13,777 nucleotides of DNA from Bryobacterales bacterium (GTDB taxonomy: Bacteria > Acidobacteriota > Terriglobia > Bryobacterales > Bryobacteraceae), in the NCBI GenBank assembly GCA_025353235.1, contig JANXQZ010001094.1:1-13777 (forward strand), written 5' to 3'. Positions 7,401 through 11,779 of this stretch are shown here, piece after piece. How positions within the stretch are numbered: the first letter of the stretch is position 1; the number at the start of each line of letters is the position of its first letter. The translations under genes and the position numbers were made by a program. The notes beneath the pieces are model-generated. The model ran no database searches and was not told where the DNA came from. It saw only the letters and a program-made list of their open reading frames with translations.

Positions 7401-8863
7401 CGGTGGTCGGCACGAACACAAACAACCTCGCGTTGAATCTTTCGTCCCCGGCCCCCGCTGGCGGCTTAACCGTTACCCTGAGCTCCAGCAATCCGGGTGC
7501 GGCTTCGGTGCCCGCTACAGTCACGTTTGCCGCAAACGCAACCAGCGTGAACGTGCCGGTGACCGGTGTGGGACCTGGCTCGGCTACGATCACGGCGAGC
7601 AGCAATGCTGCCAACGTCACGGGCTCGACGGCGAGCATTCTGGTCACGGCTCCCGACATCGTGATCCCTTCCGGGCTCAAAGTCGCTCCGGGCCAATCGC
7701 TGAATTTCCAAGTGAAGCTTGCTAATCCTGCTAAGGCGGGCGGCGTCTTTGTAACGCTGGCCAGCAGCGATCCCTCGAAGCTGACGGTGAATCCAACGCT
7801 CGTTTTCGTTCCCGAGGGTGCGATGACGGCAAGCGTCCAGCCGTCGCTGACGGGTGTGGATTTCGGAACCGCCAACCTCAGCGCGACAGCCCCTGGTCTC
7901 ACGGGAGACACCGAAGTCGTGCAAGTGGGCGGGACTCTCTCCTTCTCTCCGTCGACCTTGACTCTGAGCGGCGTTGGGCTGACTCAAAGCTTCGCCTTGA
8001 ATCTATCCGTTCCGGCACCGGCCGGGGGCCTGGTGGTTACCCTCAGCTCGAGCAACACGGGCGTGGCTACCGTGCCGACGACGGTCACCTTTGCGCCCAA
8101 CAGCACCAGCGTCAGCGTTCCGGTAACAACCATTGCCGGAGGGTCGGCGGTGATTCATGCCAGCGGGCCAAACGTCGGGACGGCGGATGGCAACGTATCC
8201 GTGCTTGCCCCGGGAACTATCGGACTGCCCTTCAATACGAGCGTCAGGCTGGGCCAGACCGCTTCGTTCCCGATCACCCTAGGCGCTCCGGCGCCCTATG
8301 GCGGGGTCACCGTAACGCTGACCGTCAGCGACGCGTTCAAGGGGAAGCTGTCCAGTACGAGTGTCTTCATTCCCGCTGGTGCTACGGTGCCCGCCGCTCA
8401 ACCGACGGTGACTGGATTGAATATCGGAGCGTATACGATCAGCGCCTCGGCTCCCGGCTTTGCGACCGCGACTCAGAACCTTCAAACCACGGACACGGTC
8501 ATGTGGATGCCGACGTCGATCACGCTCAGCGCCAATAGCATGCAAATTGTCCTGCTGGCGCTCGCGTCGGCAGCGCCTCCCGGCGATACGACCCAGGGCC
8601 GCTGCTCTTTTGGCGATTCCTGCGCGGTGACCCTGTTCCTGCAATCCGACAACCCTGCGGTAGCGCAGGTGCAATCCTCCGTGAACTTCTTCCCGGATGG
8701 CAGTTCGCAGGCAATCGACGCCATCCCAATCGTTGGGATCGGGCCGGGCACTACCGTGATTCACGCTGGGGCGCCTCCGTATGTTCCGGATGTGACTCTA
8801 ACGGTCACCGTGACGCCCGCCGGGCAAATGTCCGTGTCCGTTCTGCCAGCGCTTTCTCGATAG
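1412..8863 (+). CDS. Giant secreted PKD/Ig-like repeat protein, 2483 residues
   Basis: The start ATG has AGGGG 6 nt upstream and is followed by a signal peptide (cleavage likely near residue 20, SMQA/GE). Residues about 22-117 are a beta-rich N-terminal domain shared with the protein at 11780, with an ANSQxAS then NTFTIL-DR-VPF signature. Residues 120-584 hold five PKD-like modules (K319L-like type), three with a DVDGN or DADRD loop. Residues 585-770 are two less regular Ig-like modules. Residues 771-2471 are nine tandem pairs of two alternating Ig-like modules of about 92 residues each. The protein ends in what looks like the first strand of one more module. It is Ser/Thr/Val/Gly-rich, and I find only two cysteines (C2398, C2404). 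I see no membrane anchor, LPXTG, PEP-CTERM or autotransporter barrel. It is probably an adhesin or extracellular matrix protein (inference); the ligand and export route are unknown. A strong terminator follows. Confidence 0.92.
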   Translation: MRQIRFAAVLAISLFSSMQAGETLSIRNYRVVETHRVSPTLNSVTYSADLVNPGAALAAVSAVVSSLDPDIRVSHDTLVFVPLAANSQAASRNTFTILLDRRVPFDASKLRWTFRSGPAPPIADAGPSQTARVGKAIKLHGGASTNPSGSGALAYRWAVASRPAGSTAEVDNPASVEPAFAVDVPGSYELTLTVDNGASSSTASTFIDTLNTPPVADAGRSLTVRVASAVILNGSASSDVDGNALGYAWVLLSRPARSRAVLKGANSISPVFVADEPGTYVAQLVVNDGTADGNPSVVTITTENTPPVANADSNRVVVPNAFVQLNGSGSTDVDGNELTYHWTLLSAPAGSAAALNDGTAVNPAFTADLPGTYVAQLIVNDGQVNSVPATVSITTDSALAPESKAGVDQTVAVNSVVSLQGRGIDSQGRQLATRWALIARPEGSSAVIENGSAASPTFIADQPGDYVAQLIVNNGLFDSAPSTVKITTRNTAPLAKAGRNRSVKAGDSVQLDGSASSDADRDALSYRWSFLSRPAGSNAVLSGADTVAPAFVADMPGTYVAQLMVGDALASSIPVTASIAAAGSQAITLSPDPLNLNTIVTGTLTVTLPSPAGAGGQVVNLYVSDPSIASAPQSVTVPEGSTSINVTITPYKTGTTSILAAASGFAPNSSTINVAVPSITVTLDASFIGITRTTNGLITLSGPAQPNGATIYLAARPDGVVTLPATVTVPGGSTTASFTVTGTSAGSALITAGSAGYNTGTTNIQVGKLGQISLPVNVSIGTNQPTTYPITLITPAPSGGIVVSLTSSDPTKVALSTSSVTIPAGSTTPLVQPTVTGVNFGSATISASAAGYSGDSQTVLVAGSLSFSPSGVTLGTPSQTISLNLSSPAPQAGITVNLTSDNPSVASVPATVSFAGGATSAAVTITNVSAGSTVIHASAPNLADTTATVNVASFGGIGIPSGLVLAPGQTSPFPVTLGSPAPAAGVTVFLQSSDGSKVSLSVASVSIAPGATTPSVQPQVTGTGFGSAAITVSAAGYSSASRAVVVNGVLSFAPQTLTINSLGPQSLTLTLSGPAPAALTVSLASSNLGVATVPASVTLAAGASSVIVPVTSLAPGTTTITTSTGVANVSNAAAAIVISNSFIVGSISLQSNVKVGPNQSTPIAVTLSTPAGPSGVTVSLASSDPSVTVTPSVFISAGLVSPGTQPQVTGVNFGSSTITASAVTYTPTSQTVQVAGALSFSPASISIMGTATQNLTLNLSVPAPAGGIIVNLNSSNSSAATVPASVTIAGNTSSVTVPVTGAGPGSTTINASTNSANVTAASASATVVSAMDIFLPANLVVAPGDQVGFQVKLASPAKPGGVFVTLSSSDPSKFTLSQTSIYFPEGSSTSFTIQASGIGYGTASLIASASGLVGDTETVKVATSGTFSPSTVSITGAGVTQYLTLGLSNPAPAGGITVNLSSSNPGVATVPATVSFAANTSYASVPVASTGAGTAVIHANSISLADTTANVTVIGSGTIGLPANLSVNLGQTVAFPITLGGAAPAGGVTISLSSSDPSKISISTSSVFIPQGATTPATQPVLTGLNIGAVNITATALGYAPATVSAQGRGMLSFSPPSITISGNGTQNVLLSLASPAPAGGLSVTLTSDNPGVAQVQGSVAFFPDGSSQATNVIPITATGSGTTLIHASALPYIPDAVLSVTVVGPGAISLPGGVALAPKQTLAFPVTLSSPAPAGGVTVSLTSSDTSKATLSTSSVFISGGSTTPASQPQITGVNFGSATISASAPNYSSASQAVQVNGTLIFSPQSSTINSGTTQNITLNLSASVPTPLTVTLSSSNASAATVPASVTFGAGATSASVTLTGVGAGSATITANAGSANIANATANITVASVSQGTIVLPANVTVGTNQSAAFPITLSIPAPAGGVTVSLSSSDPSATVTPSVFIAGGAVVPSIQPQVSGVTFGSSTISATASGYVPATQSVKVGAALSFSPTSSTVVGTNTNNLALNLSSPAPAGGLTVTLSSSNPGAASVPATVTFAANATSVNVPVTGVGPGSATITASSNAANVTGSTASILVTAPDIVIPSGLKVAPGQSLNFQVKLANPAKAGGVFVTLASSDPSKLTVNPTLVFVPEGAMTASVQPSLTGVDFGTANLSATAPGLTGDTEVVQVGGTLSFSPSTLTLSGVGLTQSFALNLSVPAPAGGLVVTLSSSNTGVATVPTTVTFAPNSTSVSVPVTTIAGGSAVIHASGPNVGTADGNVSVLAPGTIGLPFNTSVRLGQTASFPITLGAPAPYGGVTVTLTVSDAFKGKLSSTSVFIPAGATVPAAQPTVTGLNIGAYTISASAPGFATATQNLQTTDTVMWMPTSITLSANSMQIVLLALASAAPPGDTTQGRCSFGDSCAVTLFLQSDNPAVAQVQSSVNFFPDGSSQAIDAIPIVGIGPGTTVIHAGAPPYVPDVTLTVTVTPAGQMSVSVLPALSR
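1769..3163 (+). repeat. Five tandem PKD-like modules encoded in the giant gene
   Basis: Five modules of about 93 codons follow one another. Most open with an APPxADAG or TPPVAxA pattern, have an LNGSxSxDxDGN-type loop near their first third, and end with PGTYVAQLxVxDG and a VxITT strand. Modules 2, 3 and 5 keep the acidic DxDxN/D loop. Modules 1 and 4 have lost it (NPSGSG and DSQGRQ). The same five-module block is encoded at the start of the second giant gene, so it probably predates the cassette duplication. Confidence 0.85.
4277..6532 (+). repeat. Higher-order repeat unit 1 (four A+B pairs, 752 codons)
   Basis: Pairs 2-5 of the array match pairs 6-9 position by position better than they match their immediate neighbours. 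Diagnostic variants recur at the same place in both units: a one-residue-shorter B loop in the first pair, SSDPSxTVTPSVFI in the second, FQVKLxxPAKxGGVFVTL and GDTE in the third, and VAQVQ with a FFPDGSSQA loop in the fourth. This indicates duplication of a block of about 2.26 kb rather than repeated copying of a single pair. Confidence 0.75.
6533..8824 (+). repeat. Higher-order repeat unit 2 (four A+B pairs, about 764 codons)
   Basis: This is the second copy of the block at 4277-6532, offset by 2256 bp at aligned proline codons (4289 and 6545). It is about 12 codons longer because its last B module has an insertion carrying the CX5C pair near 8590-8630. Divergence between the two blocks is substantial, so the duplication is not recent. 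Confidence 0.75.
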
Positions 8864-8877
8864 TGCGCCTTTGCCTG

Positions 8878-8921
8878 GAACCGCCGACCATGCTGTTTGT
8901 GGTCGGCGGTTCTTTGACTTT
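8878..8921 (+). terminator. Rho-independent terminator of the giant gene
   Basis: A perfect 13-bp inverted repeat (8878-8890 and 8900-8912, core ACCGCCGACCA) with a 9-nt loop is followed by a T-rich stretch (TTTGACTTT). It lies 15 bp after the stop codon at 8863 and marks the end of the first cassette. Confidence 0.9.
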
Positions 8922-9201
8922 AGGCGGCCGGCCCATTCGGATGACGCTTAACTTACTCTCTTAGTACCAGAATTTTCCCCCTCCTGCGTCAAAATCAATC
9001 TCCCATCGAGCGAAACTGTGCTTGCCCGGGCTTATAACTAAATGAGACGTTTTCCTCGACTTCTGCGCGATCAGGCCTAATTTTGCAGATTCCGCGCGAA
9101 ACTACTCCTGGTATGCCCTAACCGCTAAGGTTGGCTAATCATTTTGATTAGTCCATTTAGACCATTTACCGTAGGCCGCGTACCAGGGTACCTTGTCTAT
9201 C
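8922..9201 (+). promoter_or_regulatory. Gene-free leader upstream of the cysteine-rich gene, with palindrome and direct repeat
   Basis: No plausible gene lies in this stretch. Three structures stand out near its 3' end: a perfect 7-bp palindrome with a TTT loop at 9135-9151 (CTAATCA and TGATTAG), a tandem CCATTTA pair 9 bp apart at 9153-9159 and 9162-9168, and a short GTACC-AG-GGTAC inverted repeat at 9180-9191. Palindrome and direct repeat are adjacent and could form an operator, but no clear -35/-10 pair can be assigned. TATAAC at 9033-9038 has no matching -35 box. Confidence 0.35.
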
Positions 9202-9206
9202 GGAGG
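9202..9206 (+). promoter_or_regulatory. Ribosome binding site that fixes the start of the cysteine-rich gene
   Basis: GGAGG lies 7 nt before the ATG at 9214. An in-frame TTG at 9193 lies upstream of this site and would need an unseen signal of its own, so the ATG is preferred. The ATG also puts the signal peptide directly at the N-terminus. Confidence 0.85.
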
Positions 9207-9213
9207 CTTTACC

Positions 9214-9870
9214 ATGAACTCTCGTGCATTTTCATTTCTGGCGGTTGTGTCGCTCTCGACAGTAGCCGCTTTCGCTCAGGATGGTCCGTTCCAGGTTCGC
9301 TACGCATCGAACTTGGCGATTGGCGATTCCGTCGTGAACATCACCAACAGCGGCGCCAGCTCTACCACGTCGTTGCCGCTTCAGAACGGCAACATCTGCG
9401 CCAACGTTTACACCTTCTCGCCAGACGAGCAGCTGGTTTCCTGCTGCACCTGCCTGGTTACCCCGGACGGGCTCGCTTCGCTCTCGGCCAACAACGACCT
9501 CGTTAACAACACGTTGACGCCGGGCCGTCCCACCTCGATCGTAATTAAGATTTTGGCGTCTTCGGGCGTCGCCGCTCCTGCCAACGCAACCGCCGCCTCC
9601 TGCAACGCTGCCACGGTTGGAACGGGCGGAAACCTGATCGTTCCGGGTCTGGTTGCTTTCGGCACCACCATCCACGCTCTTCCCGTAACGCCGGCGACCC
9701 CCGCCGGGACCTATGGCGTGACGGAGACCCCGTTTGTTAACGCGACGCTGAGCGCCGCGGAACTGACGCGCATCACCACGCTTTGCGGCTTCATCCAGAT
9801 CACTGGCAGCGGATTCGGCCTGTGCCGCTCCTGCCGTCTGGGCGGCCAGGGCGCAGTCCGAGCCGACTAG
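9214..9870 (+). CDS. Cysteine-rich secreted protein of unknown function, 218 residues
   Basis: The product has a clean signal peptide (residues 1-22, ending AAFAQ/DG), then a beta-rich mature domain with many Asn, Thr, Ser and small residues. Eight cysteines remain: C62, C77, C78, C80, C130, C191, C204 and C207, including an SCCTC cluster, a CRSC motif and a Gly-rich basic tail (RLGGQG). An even number of cysteines in an exported protein suggests disulfides; CCxC plus CxxC could also bind a metal. I cannot assign a named family or function. It stands alone between a long leader and a hairpin terminator, directly upstream of the SurA/DsbA-like gene, an order repeated at the left edge of the window. 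The last 87 bp are identical to that partial copy. The start was chosen at ATG 9214, 7 nt after GGAGG, rather than the upstream in-frame TTG at 9193. Confidence 0.88.
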   Translation: MNSRAFSFLAVVSLSTVAAFAQDGPFQVRYASNLAIGDSVVNITNSGASSTTSLPLQNGNICANVYTFSPDEQLVSCCTCLVTPDGLASLSANNDLVNNTLTPGRPTSIVIKILASSGVAAPANATAASCNAATVGTGGNLIVPGLVAFGTTIHALPVTPATPAGTYGVTETPFVNATLSAAELTRITTLCGFIQITGSGFGLCRSCRLGGQGAVRAD

Positions 9871-9909
9871 TAAGGTAGTAGAACCATTTACTGTTGCTTT
9901 GATTTAAAA

Positions 9910-9948
9910 ACTTGGATAACCGGATACCCCGGTTATCCAAGTCATTTT
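9910..9948 (+). terminator. Rho-independent terminator after the second cysteine-rich gene
   Basis: Arms 9910-9923 and 9929-9942 form a perfect 14-bp stem with a 5-nt loop, followed by CATTTT. It starts 39 bp after the stop at 9870. It is homologous to the hairpin at 123-162, with a paired change in the stem (GGATAACCGG here, GGATAACTGG there, matched on the other arm) and an unrelated loop, so the structure rather than the sequence is conserved. Confidence 0.85.
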
Positions 9949-9989
9949 GTACTAACACAATTGTTATTCGTTCCAGCTTAGACCTGCGT

Positions 9990-9995
9990 TATACT
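9990..9995 (+). promoter_or_regulatory. Putative -10 element for a leaderless oxidoreductase transcript
   Basis: TATACT ends 8 nt before the ATG at 10004, which places the expected transcription start at or within about 2 nt of the start codon. No Shine-Dalgarno sequence is present. The -35 region is poor (TTCGTT at 9967-9972 with a 17-nt spacer). The same -10-next-to-ATG layout precedes copy 1, which supports the call despite the weak -35. Confidence 0.5.
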
Positions 9996-10003
9996 TCATC
10001 ATA

Positions 10004-11044
10004 ATGTTCAGAACCACAGCAATCCTTTCTCTATCTTCCGTTTTCATTTTGTCTCTTTCCTCGGCAGAGAAGAGCTCTGGAATTTCCAGCACGGCGGGTC
10101 CGGTGGTCGTCGAGGTTGACGGCGTAAAGCTGACCGCAGCCGACGTCGAGCGAAAGAAATCCGGGTCGTTGTTTCAGGCCCGGAACACGTTCTATCAAGC
10201 CCAGCGCAAGGCAGTCGAAGAGTTTGTCGACGATTACCTTTTGGAGCGCCAGGCTGAAAAAGAGCACTTGACCGTGGCGCAGCTGATCGACAAGCATGTT
10301 ACGTCCACCCTGCCTAAAGATCCCTCGGAAGAATCCTTGCGGGTATATTTCGAAGGCGTGCAAACCACCGAAAGCTTCGAAGCGGTTCGACCGCAGATTA
10401 TCGAGCACATTCGGCAGGCCCGCCTTGAGAAGGCGAAAGCCGCTTACTTTAAGACCATCAAGAACGACGCTGTCATCGCCCTGCGCCTGCCTGCTCCGCG
10501 AGTGCCTGTATCGTTGAAGGATACGCCTCTGCGCGGCGGTCGCGATGCCAAGGTGACGATCGTGGAATACGCGGATTTCGAATGTCCGGCCTGCCAACAA
10601 TCTCAGCCCGGACTGGATAAGCTGGAAACCGAGTATAAGGGCAAGGTCGCGTTTGCCTACAAGGATGTGCCGCTGCCCATGCATAGCCATGCTCAGAAGG
10701 CCGCCGAAGCCGCCCACTGCGCCGGAGCCCAGGGAAAGTATTGGGAGTATCACGACAAGCTTTTCGCCACTCGGCAACTCGACGTCTCCCAGCTGAAAGA
10801 GCATGCCCGCTCGCTGGGCTTGGATGCGAAGCTGTTCGATAAGTGCCTGGATTCGGGCGAGCAGGCGGAGTTGGTAAAGTCCCAATTGGCAGAGGGTCAG
10901 GGATACAAGATTGAAGGCACGCCCAGTTTTTTCATCAACGGACGTTTCTTTAGCGGCGGCATGACGTACGATCAGTTGCGCGTAATCGTCGACGAGGAGC
11001 TCGGCACTCTGCCAGCCACTACTGCGCCGTTAGGAAACTTCTGA
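10004..11044 (+). CDS. Exported SurA-like/DsbA-like thiol-disulfide oxidoreductase (copy 2)
   Basis: The 346-residue product has a signal peptide (about 1-21, LSLSSA/EK), a SurA-like helical region (about 32-164) and a DsbA-like thioredoxin domain (about 177-334). The active site is C194-P-A-C197, the cis-proline is P307 in TPSFFINGR, and the two extra cysteines (in HCAGAQ and DKCLDSG) are kept. I count about 34 substitutions against copy 1 over roughly 305 aligned residues; most are conservative and none is in the redox motifs. Silent third-position differences are frequent. The signal peptide and the last dozen residues diverge most. No ribosome binding site precedes the ATG; a TATACT box does. 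The gene downstream is a PEP-CTERM protein, not a giant gene as in cassette 1. Role as for copy 1: periplasmic disulfide formation or repair, perhaps for neighbouring secreted proteins (inference). Confidence 0.93.
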   Translation: MFRTTAILSLSSVFILSLSSAEKSSGISSTAGPVVVEVDGVKLTAADVERKKSGSLFQARNTFYQAQRKAVEEFVDDYLLERQAEKEHLTVAQLIDKHVTSTLPKDPSEESLRVYFEGVQTTESFEAVRPQIIEHIRQARLEKAKAAYFKTIKNDAVIALRLPAPRVPVSLKDTPLRGGRDAKVTIVEYADFECPACQQSQPGLDKLETEYKGKVAFAYKDVPLPMHSHAQKAAEAAHCAGAQGKYWEYHDKLFATRQLDVSQLKEHARSLGLDAKLFDKCLDSGEQAELVKSQLAEGQGYKIEGTPSFFINGRFFSGGMTYDQLRVIVDEELGTLPATTAPLGNF

Positions 11045-11189
11045 TTCCGTCCGCCTGCTAAACGGCGTAGGATAAACCAAAGGGAGGCAGGCCGGGCCAG
11101 AAATGGTACGTGGGGCCTAGGTACTGTTTCCTGGCATTTGTACTAAGATCGTAGGTTGAAGAGTACCAATCTCGGAGTAAGATCCTAAC

Positions 11190-11732
11190 ATGCGTATGAA
11201 ATTATTCATTCCCGTCCTGGCCGCCGCGATTTGCCTCGTTGGCAATTTGTCGGCAGCTACGATTAAATACACAGTTACCCAGTTGCCCGGCGCGGCAAAG
11301 TATCGTTATAATTACACGGTAAGCGGTATTACGTTTCAAGCAAACCAAGATTTCGATGTTCAGTTCCCGGCGACCTTGTATAGCTCGTTAGTGAACGGAA
11401 TGGCGGGCAGCGATTTTACGCTTTTTGTGTTCGATGCCAACAACCCTCCAGGCGTGGACGGAGATTACAGCGCGGTGGCAAAGGTGAATAATCCCTCGCT
11501 CGCTGGCCCGTTTAGCGTGGACTTTATGTATTTAGGGTCGGGGTTGCCCGGGGCGCAGAACTTTACGATCGATCAGTTCGACGCAAACGGAAATTTTGTG
11601 TCGACGATCTCCTCGGGCACAACGATGCCTACCGTTCCGGAACCGGCGAGTGTCGCGCTCTCATTACTAGGTTTGATTGCAGGCGTTGCGTGGCGGAAGT
11701 CCCGGCGTCCCGCAGGCAGAATTTTCAGTTAG
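11190..11732 (+). CDS. PEP-CTERM sorting-domain protein, 180 residues
   Basis: The protein has an N-terminal signal peptide (about 1-22, ending LSAA) and a beta-rich mature domain with no cysteine outside the signal peptide. Its C-terminal tripartite sorting signal consists of VPEP at 149-152, a hydrophobic segment at about 153-168 and a basic tail (WRKSRR). Such signals are recognised by exosortase (EpsH family), which removes the tail and delivers the protein to the cell surface or exopolysaccharide. No exosortase is encoded in this window, so one must lie elsewhere in the genome. The function of the mature domain is unknown. GGAG at 11174-11177 lies 12 nt before the chosen ATG; a second ATG at 11196 is possible but farther from it. 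Only 47 bp separate its stop from the next gene, so the two may be co-transcribed. Cassette 1 has no counterpart at this position. Confidence 0.88.
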   Translation: MRMKLFIPVLAAAICLVGNLSAATIKYTVTQLPGAAKYRYNYTVSGITFQANQDFDVQFPATLYSSLVNGMAGSDFTLFVFDANNPPGVDGDYSAVAKVNNPSLAGPFSVDFMYLGSGLPGAQNFTIDQFDANGNFVSTISSGTTMPTVPEPASVALSLLGLIAGVAWRKSRRPAGRIFS

Positions 11733-11779
11733 TTGATTTATTTGCATTTTTAGATTCTTTTTCTTGCAGTGAGGTCATC

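Larger units (their letters stand above)
3722..8824 (+). repeat. Nine tandem two-module (A+B) Ig-like repeats
   Basis: The unit is about 189 codons. Module A opens like ISLPxNVxxGxNQ, carries VSLxSSDPSK and a TTPxxQPxxTG stretch, and ends near GYxxxSQxVxVxG. Module B opens LSFSPxxxT, carries PAPAGGxxVxLxSxNPxVAxVPAxVxF and ends near VIHAS or TITAS. Strict A-B alternation runs through nine pairs. Both modules look like variants of a BIG2-type or related beta-sandwich fold (inference). The first A starts at 3722 and the first B at 4004. The array ends about 12 codons before the stop. Confidence 0.88.
9784..11044 (+). repeat. Segmental duplication, right copy (partner 1-1237)
   Basis: This is the right-hand partner of the block at 1-1237. 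Homology resumes beyond it in the giant genes (1412 and 11780), but a PEP-CTERM gene lies between in this copy, so the offset rises from about 9.8 kb to about 10.4 kb. Confidence 0.9.

Noticed and set aside
1769..8824. Direct repeats as a possible CRISPR or mobile array
   Set aside because: Repeats are codon-phased, diverged and protein-level; there are no short identical repeats with unique spacers.
9022..9038. TTGCCC and TATAAC as a promoter for the cysteine-rich gene
   Set aside because: The boxes are only about 5 nt apart instead of about 17, and no alternative -35 is convincing.
9193..9213. Upstream TTG start for the cysteine-rich protein
   Set aside because: The GGAGG site lies downstream of this TTG and correctly spaced from ATG 9214, and the seven extra residues would precede a normal signal peptide.
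11131..11150. Possible sigma54 promoter (TGGCAT) before the PEP-CTERM gene, as known for some exosortase-linked genes
   Set aside because: The required TTGC-type half at fixed spacing is absent, so only one half matches.
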